A DNA stretch of 64,000 bases. Source: Flavobacterium aciduliphilum (GTDB taxonomy: Bacteria; Bacteroidota; Bacteroidia; Flavobacteriales; Flavobacteriaceae). The translations under genes were made by a program, and so were the position numbers. The stretch spans positions 22,028 to 86,027 of the forward strand of contig NZ_QLSZ01000011.1 in assembly GCF_003268855.1 (NCBI RefSeq). The letters run 5' to 3'. The notes below the pieces were generated by a model. The model did not search any database. It saw only the letters and a list, made by a program, of their open reading frames with translations, and was not told the origin of the DNA. Below are positions 17,408 through 26,785 of the stretch, piece after piece. The first letter of the stretch is position 1. Every line of letters starts with the position of its first letter.

Positions 17408-19603
17408 TTAATTAGCTACTTCGCTTATAAATTTAATTCGCATTAATCGCAACTCTTCAATATCATAGTCGCCATCAAACTCTTTGAGCGCATCTTCAAT
17501 TCGATCAGTCTCAGACTCCATAAAATAATCGTGAATTTCTTCTTGTTGTTCTTCATCTAACAATTCGTCTATCCAATATTTTATATTGAGTTTAGTCCCC
17601 GAATAAACAATTTGCTCCATTTCTTTTAATAAAGCATCCATTGTCATTCCTTTGGCAGAGGCAATATCTTCTAAAGACAATTTTCTATCAATATTTTGAA
17701 TGATATATAATTTGTTGGTGGAATTGGCTCCGGTAGATTTTACTACTAAATCGTCTGGACGAATGATATCATTATCCTCAACATATCTGTTAATCAATTC
17801 AACAAATTCTTTCCCATATTTTTTGGCTTTCCCTTCTCCCACACCATGAATATTTGTCAATTCATCTATAGTAATTGGGTATTTAAGTGCCATATCTTCT
17901 AAGGATGGATCTTGAAAGACTACAAAAGGAGGAACTCCCAATTTTTTGGCTACTTTTTTCCTTAAATCTTTTAACATGACCATCAGGGCTTCATCTGCCG
18001 TTCCAGAAGATTTACTGGCTGTTACAATAGCTTCATCATCGGCTTCACTATATTCGTGATCTTCAGACATCATAAAACTATATGGATTTGCAATAAACGC
18101 ATGTCCCTTGTCGGAGACTTTCAATATGCCATAGGTTTCAATATCTTTAGACAACATTCCATCGACTAATATTTGTCTAATCAAAGCCATCCAATAACGC
18201 TCATCCTGATCTTTACCACATCCAAAAAATGATTGTGTATCGGTTCGATGTGCCTTGATTGTAGCATTTACACGACCAATCATTGTAAAAACAATTTCTT
18301 TAGACTTATATAAATGTTTGGTATCTCGAACTACTTCTAATAATTTTTTGACATTCTCTTTAGCTTCGACTTTTACTTTAGGATTTCTAACATTATCATC
18401 CATATCAGCACCTTCTCCGTTTTCACTATCAAATTCCTCCCCAAAATAGTGGAGTAAAAATTTACGTCGCGACATCGATGTCTCCGCATAAGCAACTACT
18501 TCTTGTAAGAGTGCAAAACCAATTTCTTGTTCAGCAACAGGTTTGCCTGCCATAAACTTCTCTAATTTCTCAACATCTTTATAAGAGTAATAGGCCAAAC
18601 AATGACCCTCCCCTCCATCACGACCGGCTCTTCCAGTTTCTTGATAATAACTTTCCAATGATTTTGGAATATCATGATGAATCACAAAACGAACGTCTGG
18701 TTTATCTATTCCCATTCCAAAAGCTATAGTAGCAACAACGACTTCAACATCTTCCATCAAAAACATGTCTTGATGTTTGGCTCTTGTTTTTGCATCCAAT
18801 CCTGCATGATAGGCTACAGCGCTAATTCCATTTACTTGTAAAACTTGAGCAATTTCCTCCACTTTTTTACGACTCAAACAGTATATAATTCCGGATTTTC
18901 CCTTATGCTGTTTGATAAAACGAATAATATCTGCTTCAATATTTTTAGTTTTAGTTCGAACTTCGTAAAATAAATTAGGTCTATTAAAAGACGCCTTAAA
19001 AGCATTTGCATCGGGCATATCAAGATTTTTTAAGATATCTTCCTGCACTTTTGGCGTAGCCGTAGCCGTCAAACCTATTACTGGAACTTCCCCCAGATGT
19101 TTGATAATGGTTCTAAGATTTCGATATTCGGGTCTAAAATCATGCCCCCACTCGGAAATACAATGCGCTTCATCAATTGCTACAAAAGAAATAGGCACGT
19201 TTTTTAAAAACTCCACATATTCTTCCTTGGTTAAAGATTCGGGGGCTACATAGAGTAATTTTGTCTTCCCATCAGAAATATCTTTTTTTACCTGATTGAT
19301 TTCTGTTTTGGTTAATGACGAATTTAATACATGCGCTATCCCATTTTCTGAAGATAAACTTCTAATGGCATCAACTTGATTTTTCATCAATGCAATTAAT
19401 GGAGAAACTACAATAGCAGTTCCTTCTTGAATTAAAGCGGGTAACTGGTAACACAAGGATTTTCCACCTCCTGTTGGCATAATCACAAAAGTATTATTTT
19501 TATCAACAATACTTTTAATTACTTGTTCCTGAAGACCTTTAAATTGGTTAAAACCAAAATATTTCTTTAATTCTTTGTGGATGTCAATTTCGTTTGAATT
19601 CAT
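17408..19603 (-). CDS. recQ: ATP-dependent DNA helicase RecQ
   Basis: This 3'-5' helicase works in recombination and stalled-fork repair. Walker A is MPTGGGKS (Lys48), and the DEAH box is at 144-147 in VAIDEAHCISEWGHDF, with the RecQ aromatic loop just after it. Motif VI is YQETGRAGRDG. An RQC winged-helix region spans about 350-520, and an HRDC-like domain lies at about 540-620 (VPPFVVFQDPSLEDMA). The tail to 731 residues is a helical C-terminal extension common in Bacteroidota RecQ. It stands alone, divergent from kdsD. Confidence 0.95.
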   Translation of the reverse strand: MNSNEIDIHKELKKYFGFNQFKGLQEQVIKSIVDKNNTFVIMPTGGGKSLCYQLPALIQEGTAIVVSPLIALMKNQVDAIRSLSSENGIAHVLNSSLTKTEINQVKKDISDGKTKLLYVAPESLTKEEYVEFLKNVPISFVAIDEAHCISEWGHDFRPEYRNLRTIIKHLGEVPVIGLTATATPKVQEDILKNLDMPDANAFKASFNRPNLFYEVRTKTKNIEADIIRFIKQHKGKSGIIYCLSRKKVEEIAQVLQVNGISAVAYHAGLDAKTRAKHQDMFLMEDVEVVVATIAFGMGIDKPDVRFVIHHDIPKSLESYYQETGRAGRDGGEGHCLAYYSYKDVEKLEKFMAGKPVAEQEIGFALLQEVVAYAETSMSRRKFLLHYFGEEFDSENGEGADMDDNVRNPKVKVEAKENVKKLLEVVRDTKHLYKSKEIVFTMIGRVNATIKAHRTDTQSFFGCGKDQDERYWMALIRQILVDGMLSKDIETYGILKVSDKGHAFIANPYSFMMSEDHEYSEADDEAIVTASKSSGTADEALMVMLKDLRKKVAKKLGVPPFVVFQDPSLEDMALKYPITIDELTNIHGVGEGKAKKYGKEFVELINRYVEDNDIIRPDDLVVKSTGANSTNKLYIIQNIDRKLSLEDIASAKGMTMDALLKEMEQIVYSGTKLNIKYWIDELLDEEQQEEIHDYFMESETDRIEDALKEFDGDYDIEELRLMRIKFISEVAN

Positions 19604-19626
19604 TCTTACTTAATCGTATTTTTACA

Positions 19627-19634
19627 TAAATTTG
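19627..19634 (+). promoter_or_regulatory. Candidate -7 promoter element, TAAATTTG
   Basis: An exact TAnnTTTG match lies 66 bases before the kdsD TTG start, in the 97-base divergent spacer with recQ. It would give a leader of about 60 bases that includes the duplicated 11-base repeat. Confidence 0.45.
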
Positions 19635-19675
19635 CAACCATAAATATACAACTTTCTTTTATTGTAGCAAATTTT

Positions 19676-19697
19676 ATAACAAATCTATAACAAATCT
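19676..19697 (+). repeat. Two tandem copies of an 11-base repeat
   Basis: ATAACAAATCT occurs twice head to tail immediately before the kdsD start. It may be a duplication that arose by slippage or a small operator; nothing else in the window repeats it that I noticed. Confidence 0.6.
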
Positions 19698-19700
19698 ATT

Positions 19701-20669
19701 TTGATACCAAAAGAAAACATACTTGCATCGGCTAAAAAAACAATTCTTTCTGAAAGTGAATCCATAGCTAAACTAGCTGATTATGTTAATGATAGCTTTT
19801 TACAAGCCATCGAATTACTGTTTCATTGCAAAGGAAGAATCATTATTACTGGAATTGGAAAAAGTGCCATAATCAGTCAAAAAATAGTTGCTACTTTAAA
19901 TTCGACGGGCTCCCCTGCGCTTTTTTTACATGCTTCTGAGGCTATTCACGGCGATTTAGGAATGATTCAAGCCGACGATGTCGTAATTTGCATCTCCAAA
20001 AGTGGTACAAGTCCAGAAATAAAGATAATTGTCCCTTTATTAAAAAGATTTGGAAATAAACTCATTGCAATTACAGGAAATATCGATTCCTTTTTAGGGA
20101 AAGAGGCTGATGTAACTCTGAACACCTATGTTGCTAGAGAATCGTGTCCTAACAATCTTGCACCCACAAACAGCACTACTGCCCAACTTGTTATGGGAGA
20201 TGCGCTCGCTGTTTGCTTAATGGAAATGAAGAATTTTACTGCCGAGGATTTTGCCGTATTTCATCCAGGAGGCGCGTTAGGAAAAAAATTACTTCTAAGC
20301 GTTGACGATTTAATAGACAAAACCCGAAAACCAAGTGTTTCACCAAATGATTCTATCAAAAAAGCAATAATTACGATTTCTGAACAACGCCTTGGAGTTA
20401 CTGCGGTTGAAGAAAATCAGAAAGTCATTGGAATTATTACGGATGGAGACATCAGACGTATGCTCAATAATTCAGATACTATTGCGGGACTATTGGTTAA
20501 AGATATTATGTCTAAAAATCCTAAAATTATTCTTAAAACCGAGCGAGTACTAGATGCTTTAAACACTATGGAACATTTCGCTATAACACAACTCATTGTG
20601 GTAGACGAAGCGAATACCTATATTGGAGTCATTCATTTACATGATATTTTAAAAGAAGGAATTGTATAA
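19701..20669 (+). CDS. kdsD: Arabinose-5-phosphate isomerase (KpsF/GutQ family)
   Basis: This enzyme converts ribulose-5-phosphate to arabinose-5-phosphate, the first step to Kdo for lipopolysaccharide. The SIS domain spans about 30-180, with IITGIGKSAIISQKIVATLN and ICISKSGTSPEIK, and the conserved His in ASEAIHGDLGM. Two CBS domains follow (about 205-322). The likeliest start is TTG at 19701, since the product from there (IPKENILASAKKTILSESE) matches the family N-terminus and no ATG fits. It overlaps tatC by one base. Confidence 0.92.
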   Translation: MIPKENILASAKKTILSESESIAKLADYVNDSFLQAIELLFHCKGRIIITGIGKSAIISQKIVATLNSTGSPALFLHASEAIHGDLGMIQADDVVICISKSGTSPEIKIIVPLLKRFGNKLIAITGNIDSFLGKEADVTLNTYVARESCPNNLAPTNSTTAQLVMGDALAVCLMEMKNFTAEDFAVFHPGGALGKKLLLSVDDLIDKTRKPSVSPNDSIKKAIITISEQRLGVTAVEENQKVIGIITDGDIRRMLNNSDTIAGLLVKDIMSKNPKIILKTERVLDALNTMEHFAITQLIVVDEANTYIGVIHLHDILKEGIV

Positions 20670-21493
20670 TGGCAACAGAAAACAAGAAAGAAATGTCCTT
20701 TATGGATCATTTAGAAGAATTGCGATGGTTGCTCGTGAGAGGAGTATCGGCCATATTAATTTTAGCCTGTGCGTGTTATTTTATTGACGAGTTCATCTTT
20801 GACAGAATTATATTTGGTCCTAAAGACCCAAGTTTTATTACCTATCGTTTTTTTTGTGAATTGACCCATTTCTTTGGAGTTGACGACACTTATGCCTGTG
20901 CCACCGAATTCAAATTTATCATTCAAAACACTGAAGTTGGAGGACAATTCTCGATGTATATTTGGACCTTATTTACTTTCGGATTCATCCTCGCATTTCC
21001 CTATATTCTTTGGCTTATTTGGAAATTTATTAGTCCTGCATTGTATGAAAAAGAACGAAAATTAGCTGCTTCATTTATTATTATTTCCTCAATCTTATTC
21101 TTTATTGGGGTTCTTTTCGGATATTATGTAGTATTACCTTTATCTATTAACTTTTTTGGTACGTTCAACGTTAGTAGTGCTGTGTTAAACCAATTTACAG
21201 TTGACTCCTATGTGAGTATGGTAAAAACGTCTCTCGTTGGAAGTGGTTTGGTCTTTGAAATGCCGATCATAATTTATTTCTTAGCGAAACTAGGATTAGT
21301 AACGCCCGAATTCCTAAGGAAATATAGAAAAATAGCTATTGTTATTAATTTGACAATTGCTGCTATAGTAACACCTCCAGATATTCCTAGTCAAGTTATT
21401 GTTTCTATCCCACTTATTGCACTATATGAGATTAGTATTTACATTGCAGCAGTAGTATCAAAAAAACGCCAACAAAATGACATCACAAGTTAA
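20669..21493 (+). CDS. tatC: Twin-arginine translocase subunit TatC
   Basis: This polytopic inner-membrane protein is the receptor for twin-arginine signal peptides on folded exported proteins. It starts with MSFMDHLEELRWLLVRGV, the conserved cytosolic N-terminus with the Glu in HLEELR, and has about six membrane helices, with the signature LVGSGLVFEMPIIIYFLAKLG. An insertion at about 55-90 in the first periplasmic loop, holding the cysteines of YRFFCELTHFF and DTYACATEF, is usual for Bacteroidota. It overlaps kdsD by one base and the next gene by 17. Confidence 0.95.
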   Translation: MATENKKEMSFMDHLEELRWLLVRGVSAILILACACYFIDEFIFDRIIFGPKDPSFITYRFFCELTHFFGVDDTYACATEFKFIIQNTEVGGQFSMYIWTLFTFGFILAFPYILWLIWKFISPALYEKERKLAASFIIISSILFFIGVLFGYYVVLPLSINFFGTFNVSSAVLNQFTVDSYVSMVKTSLVGSGLVFEMPIIIYFLAKLGLVTPEFLRKYRKIAIVINLTIAAIVTPPDIPSQVIVSIPLIALYEISIYIAAVVSKKRQQNDITS

Positions 21494-21827
21494 AGAATTT
21501 AATGCCTATCGTTCTAAAATGAACGAAAAATTACTCACAGATAATAACAAAGTGATCAAGCGAATTTTTAACTTGGACACAAATGCTTATGCTGAAGGGG
21601 CTCTGAACGTGAAAACAAAAGAACTCTTAGGACTTGTCGCTTCAACCGTTTTACGCTGTGATGATTGTATCAAATATCATCTTGAAACCTGTTATAAAGA
21701 AGGGATTACTAAAGAAGAGATGATTGAAGCGATGTCAATTGCCACTTTAGTTGGAGGAACCATTGTAATTCCGCATTTGAGAAGAGCATATGAATTTTGG
21801 GAAGCCTTGGAAGAAGAGAATAAGTAA
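21477..21827 (+). CDS. Carboxymuconolactone decarboxylase / AhpD-like family protein
   Basis: The 116-residue protein is one all-helical CMD domain. The CxxC redox pair is in TVLRCDDCIKYHLETCYKEG, with the nearby His as in AhpD, suggesting a thiol peroxidase or peroxidase-reducing role instead of a true decarboxylase. The stretch TKEEMIEAMSIATLVGGTIV is the family core helix. It overlaps tatC by 17 bases, so it shares that operon. Physiological partner unknown. Confidence 0.85.
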   Translation: MTSQVKEFNAYRSKMNEKLLTDNNKVIKRIFNLDTNAYAEGALNVKTKELLGLVASTVLRCDDCIKYHLETCYKEGITKEEMIEAMSIATLVGGTIVIPHLRRAYEFWEALEEENK

Positions 21828-21959
21828 TCCTTATCCAGCAGATTGCAAAATTGAAGTTAAATAATACCATCAAGCCAACGTTTTTTGTTTATTTGCAGAT
21901 ACATTAATGTAGAACCGTATCTTACATGGTATGAGATAGTGAAATAAAATTCAGATTAA

Positions 21960-22700
21960 ATGAAATTAAGAGCCGAAAATTTAGTCAAAACTTACAAAGG
22001 AAGATCCGTAGTTAAAGGCATTTCCGTCGAAGTTAACCAAGGTGAAATTGTAGGACTTTTGGGACCAAATGGTGCTGGAAAAACAACTTCTTTTTATATG
22101 ATTGTTGGATTGGTAAAACCCAATGCAGGAAACATATATCTTGACGACATGAATATCACTGAATATCCGATGTATAAAAGAGCACAGAACGGTATAGGAT
22201 ATTTAGCACAAGAGGCTTCTGTTTTTAGAAAACTGAGTATTGAAGACAACATTATGAGTGTCTTACAACTTACAAATCTATCAAAAACTGAACAAGAAGC
22301 AAAAATGGAAAGTTTGATTGATGAGTTTAGTTTGCAACACATTCGTACCAATCGTGGCGACTTACTTTCGGGTGGTGAACGAAGACGAACAGAAATAGCC
22401 CGTTGTTTGGCTACTGATCCAAAATTCATCCTACTCGATGAGCCTTTTGCAGGAGTCGACCCTGTAGCCGTGGAAGACATTCAACGTATTGTAGCCCAAT
22501 TAAAAAATAAAAATATTGGTATCCTAATCACCGATCATAATGTACAAGAAACCCTAGCTATTACCGATAAGACGTATCTTATGTTTGAGGGAGGTATTCT
22601 AAAAGCAGGTGTCCCTGAGGAATTAGCCGCAGACGAAATGGTTCGAAAAGTATATTTAGGTCAAAATTTTGAATTACGAAAAAAGAAATTAGAGTTTTAA
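21960..22700 (+). CDS. lptB: LPS export ABC transporter ATP-binding protein LptB
   Basis: LptB powers extraction of lipopolysaccharide from the inner membrane by LptFG. Walker A is GPNGAGKTTS, the ABC signature LSGGERRRTEIAR, Walker B FILLDEPFAGVDPVAV and the switch His in LITDHNVQETLAITDKTYLM. The ERRR variant after LSGG and the AGVDP D-loop are typical of LptB, not of branched amino-acid transporters. The length of 246 residues is normal. It is preceded by 132 bases without a recognisable gene or hairpin. Together with kdsD it places lipopolysaccharide functions here. Confidence 0.95.
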   Translation: MKLRAENLVKTYKGRSVVKGISVEVNQGEIVGLLGPNGAGKTTSFYMIVGLVKPNAGNIYLDDMNITEYPMYKRAQNGIGYLAQEASVFRKLSIEDNIMSVLQLTNLSKTEQEAKMESLIDEFSLQHIRTNRGDLLSGGERRRTEIARCLATDPKFILLDEPFAGVDPVAVEDIQRIVAQLKNKNIGILITDHNVQETLAITDKTYLMFEGGILKAGVPEELAADEMVRKVYLGQNFELRKKKLEF

Positions 22701-22703
22701 TTC

Positions 22704-22919
22704 ATGAAACCTTCGCAAGATCTTTTAGAACAATGGAATAAAGACCCTAATAATTGGAAATGGGGTGTTTTTTATTTTAACAAAGAAGATAAACGTATTT
22801 TTCCACCCAAAAGAATCCCTTGGATGGGTTGGACAATCAATTTTGCCAATCCGATTTCCATTCTTTTTTTTATCCTTATTCTGTCGCTTACTCTTTGTAT
22901 GATATGGTTCATTCAATAA
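22704..22919 (+). CDS. Small membrane protein, DUF5808-like
   Basis: The 71-residue product has a soluble N-terminal part with NNWKWGVFYFNKEDKRIFPP and WMGWTINFANP, which resembles the short DUF5808 motif, and one C-terminal membrane helix (ISILFFILILSLTLCMIWFI). It starts 3 bases after lptB, so it is co-transcribed with it, and overlaps the convergent lysozyme-family gene by 11 bases at the stop codons. Function unknown. Confidence 0.78.
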   Translation: MKPSQDLLEQWNKDPNNWKWGVFYFNKEDKRIFPPKRIPWMGWTINFANPISILFFILILSLTLCMIWFIQ

Positions 22920-23763
22920 CCTCGTTTGAAATGGTTAAATAGCGAAGCATTTTGGGTGTGCCGTTATAGATATTAAGATCTACTTTTGACTCTATCCCAT
23001 TAATTTTAGCTCGTTCGGTAAATTGCCAAAACAACCAATCTTCTTTGATATTTTCTACAAAAAAATTATAATTAGCCACCCAAAACGTATACTCTGGGAA
23101 GTCGGCTTTAAGAAAATCATTGTAGTATTTTTCTCCTGTATAAATAATGGGGCGTACATGAAAATGGTCATCAACTAATTTTAACCATCGTTTTAATCCC
23201 ACTTTAAAACTATCTATAGATTGATTATCGGGCAATTTTTCAATATCTAAAACTGGAGGCAAATCGCCTTTCGACAAATGAACAACTTGAATAAAATTTT
23301 TAGCCTGAAGCGTTGAATTTTCATTAGGACGATAATAATGATAGGCGCCTCGAATGAACAGATGCTCTTTTGCTTGTTGCCAATTTTCGTTAAATAAAGC
23401 ATCCGTCTTATCAAGACCCGCAGTGGCTCGTATAAAAACAAATTGTAAAGGAAATTGATGCTCTACAGAATCAATGGCTTCCCAATGAATCAATCCCTGA
23501 AATTGTGACACATCAAATCCGAAAACTAAATCATGATGTGCCTTCAAAATTTGATAAATTCTCGCTTGAGCAATTCGTTCTTCTTTATAAGTTTTATCCG
23601 ACTTAAAACTAAAGTAAAATAATAATGCTTCTTGGTAATGATAGCCTCCAAACGCTAATAATAGCACAGCAAGAAAAAAAATCCACTTCCAAAAATTAGT
23701 CCTCTTTTTTTTCTTGGCGGATTTTCTAGAAACAGACTTTTTCCGATGGGTGCGTAGTGTCAT
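22909..23763 (-). CDS. Glycoside hydrolase family 25 lysozyme-like protein
   Basis: GH25 enzymes cleave the N-acetylmuramyl-glucosaminyl bond of peptidoglycan. The product has a very basic N-terminus, then one membrane anchor at about 24-50 (FWKWIFFLAVLLLAFGGYHY), so the catalytic domain faces the periplasm. Catalytic residues are the Asp in FGFDVSQFQG, and Asp and Glu in PPVLDIEKLPD. GAYHYYRPNENS and WLFWQFTERAKINGI are family motifs. The 284-residue length is normal for the anchored Bacteroidota form. Confidence 0.88.
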   Translation of the reverse strand: MTLRTHRKKSVSRKSAKKKKRTNFWKWIFFLAVLLLAFGGYHYQEALLFYFSFKSDKTYKEERIAQARIYQILKAHHDLVFGFDVSQFQGLIHWEAIDSVEHQFPLQFVFIRATAGLDKTDALFNENWQQAKEHLFIRGAYHYYRPNENSTLQAKNFIQVVHLSKGDLPPVLDIEKLPDNQSIDSFKVGLKRWLKLVDDHFHVRPIIYTGEKYYNDFLKADFPEYTFWVANYNFFVENIKEDWLFWQFTERAKINGIESKVDLNIYNGTPKMLRYLTISNEVIE

Positions 23764-23787
23764 AAAGCAAAAATTGTTTCATCCTAA

Positions 23788-24492
23788 CTACTTTTTGACC
23801 CAAAAATTATGTCCTATTGATATCAAAACATACGACAGAATAATCAAAGGAATAGAAAGAAATTGAAGCGTTCCTATCATGAGTATGGAACCTAGTACGA
23901 ATCCTGTTTGTAACTTATACTTTGACACACTAAAATTTTTAATTTTTAGTGAAAATAAAGGAATCTCAGCATTCATAACGAAAGCACTTAAAAGAGTTAT
24001 AAAAAGTAATACCCAGGTTATACTTAACAATTCACTAAGAAACAAAAAATGGCATTCTTCAATTACCAAAGGAAGACTCATAATAAATAACGTATTGGCT
24101 GGCGTGGGAAGTCCAATAAAAGAATCCGATTGTCGTGTATCGATATTAAAATTGGCCAATCGGTAACACGCACCTAGTGTAATAATAAATCCTAGATAAG
24201 GAAGATATTCGAATCCACCTTGATTGTTCTGTAGCAACATTTTGAACATGACAAAACCAGGAGCCACCCCACTTGTAACCATATCTGCTAATGAATCTAA
24301 TTGAACCCCTAGTGGTCCAGAAACTCCAAATTTTCGCGCAAAGAAACCATCAAAAAAATCAAAGAAAATTCCCAAACAAACAAAAGAAAAACCAATTAGA
24401 AATTTTGACTCTGATACAAAAACTAAGGCAATACAACCACAAAATAAGTTGAGTAGCGTGAGTAGATTGGGAATATGTTTCTTGATTTTCAT
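23788..24492 (-). CDS. pssA: CDP-diacylglycerol-serine O-phosphatidyltransferase
   Basis: This inner-membrane enzyme makes phosphatidylserine, the precursor of phosphatidylethanolamine. The CDP-alcohol phosphotransferase motif is complete: DG-x2-AR-x8-G-x3-D-x3-D in the stretch starting FFDGFFARKFGVSGPLG. Seven or so membrane helices follow the opening IKKHIPNLLTLLNLFCGC. The frame is open to an earlier ATG at 24537, but that lies upstream of a good promoter box (24512-24519), so 24492 is chosen; from there the protein is 234 residues, as usual. Confidence 0.92.
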   Translation of the reverse strand: MKIKKHIPNLLTLLNLFCGCIALVFVSESKFLIGFSFVCLGIFFDFFDGFFARKFGVSGPLGVQLDSLADMVTSGVAPGFVMFKMLLQNNQGGFEYLPYLGFIITLGACYRLANFNIDTRQSDSFIGLPTPANTLFIMSLPLVIEECHFLFLSELLSITWVLLFITLLSAFVMNAEIPLFSLKIKNFSVSKYKLQTGFVLGSILMIGTLQFLSIPLIILSYVLISIGHNFWVKK

Positions 24493-24511
24493 CTTTATTA
24501 ATTTCAAAATG

Positions 24512-24519
24512 CAAATGTA
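24512..24519 (-). promoter_or_regulatory. Candidate -7 promoter element, TACATTTG
   Basis: On the minus strand an exact TAnnTTTG match lies 19 bases before the chosen pssA ATG. It decides between two possible pssA starts, because the other ATG is upstream of it. Confidence 0.55.
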
Positions 24520-24587
24520 GTACAATAGTTTATACAATAAAGCGTTTCATATTAATTGATTTAATGAAATATCATGAATAAAATTTC

Positions 24588-24595
24588 TATTTTTG
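24588..24595 (+). promoter_or_regulatory. Candidate -7 promoter element, TATTTTTG
   Basis: A TAnnTTTG match lies 15 bases before the TTG start of the PorV/PorQ-family gene. AT-richness makes chance matches likely here. Confidence 0.4.
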
Positions 24596-24610
24596 AAAAA
24601 ATAAATTGTC

Positions 24611-25678
24611 TTGAAAAAAAATCTTTTTGTCTTTCTTTTATTTAGTTGTTTTTTAACTCACAGTCAAACCATTAGAAAATATTCTAATGAATTTATGAAT
24701 ATTGGAGTGGATGCGGCAGCTATGGGAATGTCAAATGCAGCAGTCGCTAATACGAATGATGTTAATGCTTGTTATTGGAATCCGGCCGGTTTGATTGGTC
24801 TTGAAGATAGTCAAGCTGCATTGATGCATGCAAGTTATTTTGCAAACATTGCCCAATATGATTATGTTGCCTTTGCAAAACCCATTGACGATGAAAGTGC
24901 TTGGGGAATGTCTTTAATCCGATTTGGAGTGGATGATATTTTAAATACAACCCAGCTTATTGATGCCAACGGAACCATAGATTACAATAGGATTAGTAAA
25001 TTCTCTACTGCCGATTATGGAATGACTTTTTCTTACGCCAGAAAACTAAAATTACCTGGTTTTCAATATGGTGTCAACACAAAAGTAATTCGACGTATCA
25101 TTGGAAATTTTGCAAGTTCATGGGGATTCGGATTCGATGTGGGTTTCCAATTTGAAAAAAATGATTGGCATTTCGGACTCATGCTACGCGATATTACAAC
25201 CACATATAATGTGTGGAATATTAATGAAGATGAATTTAACAGCATCAAAGGCGCAGTAGCTGGACAAAATCAGGATTTACCACAAAGTACTGAAATCACG
25301 CTTCCAAAAGCACAACTTGGTCTTTCTAAAAAATTTGAATTTCACAATGAAACTAGTTTGTTAGCTTCTGGAAACTTAAACATGCAATTTTCTAAAACAA
25401 ATGATATTTTTGCTACAGATGTGGTGAGTATTGACCCTGCCCTTGGTTTTGAGTATGGTTATACAGATTTAGTGTTTCTCAGAGCAGGTGTAGGAAACTT
25501 TCAAACTGTAACTCAAATTGATAATTCTAAAAAAATCGGATTCCAACCCAATATAGGTTTGGGATTTAAGTATCGAGGCATTCAAGTAGATTATGCCTTA
25601 ACCGATTTGGGCAATCAAAGTGCGGCATTATATTCTAATATCTTCTCTTTAAAAGTTGATTTAAGTATTTTTAGGTAA
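24611..25678 (+). CDS. PorV/PorQ-family outer-membrane beta-barrel protein
   Basis: The product has a signal peptide (KKNLFVFLLFSCFLTHSQ) and then a FadL-like outer-membrane barrel. The opening EFMNIGVDAAAMGMSNAAVA with NACYWNPAGL is the signature of the PorV/PorQ family. PorV and PorQ are components of type IX secretion, but many family members are paralogs with unknown roles, so I do not assign which. At 355 residues it is complete. The start codon appears to be TTG at 24611. It sits 8 bases before an Lnb-like gene, suggesting a shared transcript. Confidence 0.85.
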   Translation: MKKNLFVFLLFSCFLTHSQTIRKYSNEFMNIGVDAAAMGMSNAAVANTNDVNACYWNPAGLIGLEDSQAALMHASYFANIAQYDYVAFAKPIDDESAWGMSLIRFGVDDILNTTQLIDANGTIDYNRISKFSTADYGMTFSYARKLKLPGFQYGVNTKVIRRIIGNFASSWGFGFDVGFQFEKNDWHFGLMLRDITTTYNVWNINEDEFNSIKGAVAGQNQDLPQSTEITLPKAQLGLSKKFEFHNETSLLASGNLNMQFSKTNDIFATDVVSIDPALGFEYGYTDLVFLRAGVGNFQTVTQIDNSKKIGFQPNIGLGFKYRGIQVDYALTDLGNQSAALYSNIFSLKVDLSIFR

Positions 25679-25686
25679 TTATTCCC

Positions 25687-26781
25687 ATGAAAAAAAAACT
25701 GTTTTTAATTCTATTTTTTACTGCAATATTTGGTTATTCTCAAAACGAACTATTATCAAGTGAGGCTTCTGTTAGTGTCTTTACTTGTGGTAGAGGTAAT
25801 GAATTGTATACTACATTTGGACACACCGCCATACGAATCAAAGACGACATAAATCACTTGGACGTTGTATATAATTATGGCGCATTCGACTTTAGCACGC
25901 CTAATTTTTACTTGAAATTTGTAAAAGGGGATTTACAATATTTTATAAATGTAACTAGTTATACAGATTTTATTGCTGAATACGAATACGAACACAGAGA
26001 AGTACTCGAACAAACCCTCAACATTCCACTATCCAAAAAACAAGAACTTTTTAACCTCTTGAATAAATCTCTATATTCTGAAGAACGTTATTATACCTAT
26101 AAATTTATTGACCGAAATTGTACTACTATGGTAGTTGAAAAAATCAATACTATTATAGGGAAAAAACTCTTGAAAAAAGTAGATGACACTTCTATTTCGT
26201 ATCGAGCTCTTTTATACCCTTATTTTGAAAATCATTTTTACTATAAATTGGGAATTAATATCATTTTTGGTTTGAAAACCGACGCTAAAGCTGAAAAATT
26301 ATTTTTACCCATCGAATTGATGTATAGTCTTGACAAAGCTACATTAGGAGGGAAACCACTCGTTTCACATAAACAGATTTTAGTTCCTGGAAAAGCATTA
26401 CCACATGAATTTTCCTTTATCAACAGCATTTATTTCATCATTATTTTACTGATTAGTATAATTGCAACCAACAACAAACCCATCTATTTTGGTTATTTAA
26501 CATTCGCAGGAATCTTGGGATTATTCTTGTCTCTTGTCGGTTTATATTCTTTACATCAGGAAGTGCTATGGAATTATAACATACTCATATTTAACCCATT
26601 ATTTATATTTCTGCCTTATTTAAAAAATCAAAAAAGAAAACGCTTGATTCAATTTCTATCAGCTTTGTTAGTGATTTACGTAGTGATTATGATTCCTAAA
26701 CCCGATTTCTTTTTACTACTCCCTTTTATTGTTACCCATTTCCTTATTTTATTCAAAATTTACAAAAAGGATATCATCTAA
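25687..26781 (+). CDS. DUF4105 protein, Lnb-type lipoprotein N-acyltransferase candidate
   Basis: The 364-residue protein starts with a signal peptide (KKKLFLILFFTAIFGYSQ) followed by a periplasmic DUF4105 domain (about 20-245). Cys and His in VFTCGRGNELYTTFGHTAIRI, with a further Cys in DRNCTTM, are the conserved residues expected of a cysteine-type acyltransferase site. Five or so membrane helices close the protein (about 248-355). DUF4105 proteins of Bacteroidota have been reported as Lnb, which adds the third acyl chain to lipoproteins; assignment here is by family resemblance. It converges on the polysaccharide locus with a 4-base gap. Confidence 0.8.
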   Translation: MKKKLFLILFFTAIFGYSQNELLSSEASVSVFTCGRGNELYTTFGHTAIRIKDDINHLDVVYNYGAFDFSTPNFYLKFVKGDLQYFINVTSYTDFIAEYEYEHREVLEQTLNIPLSKKQELFNLLNKSLYSEERYYTYKFIDRNCTTMVVEKINTIIGKKLLKKVDDTSISYRALLYPYFENHFYYKLGINIIFGLKTDAKAEKLFLPIELMYSLDKATLGGKPLVSHKQILVPGKALPHEFSFINSIYFIIILLISIIATNNKPIYFGYLTFAGILGLFLSLVGLYSLHQEVLWNYNILIFNPLFIFLPYLKNQKRKRLIQFLSALLVIYVVIMIPKPDFFLLLPFIVTHFLILFKIYKKDII

Positions 26782-26785
26782 AGAA

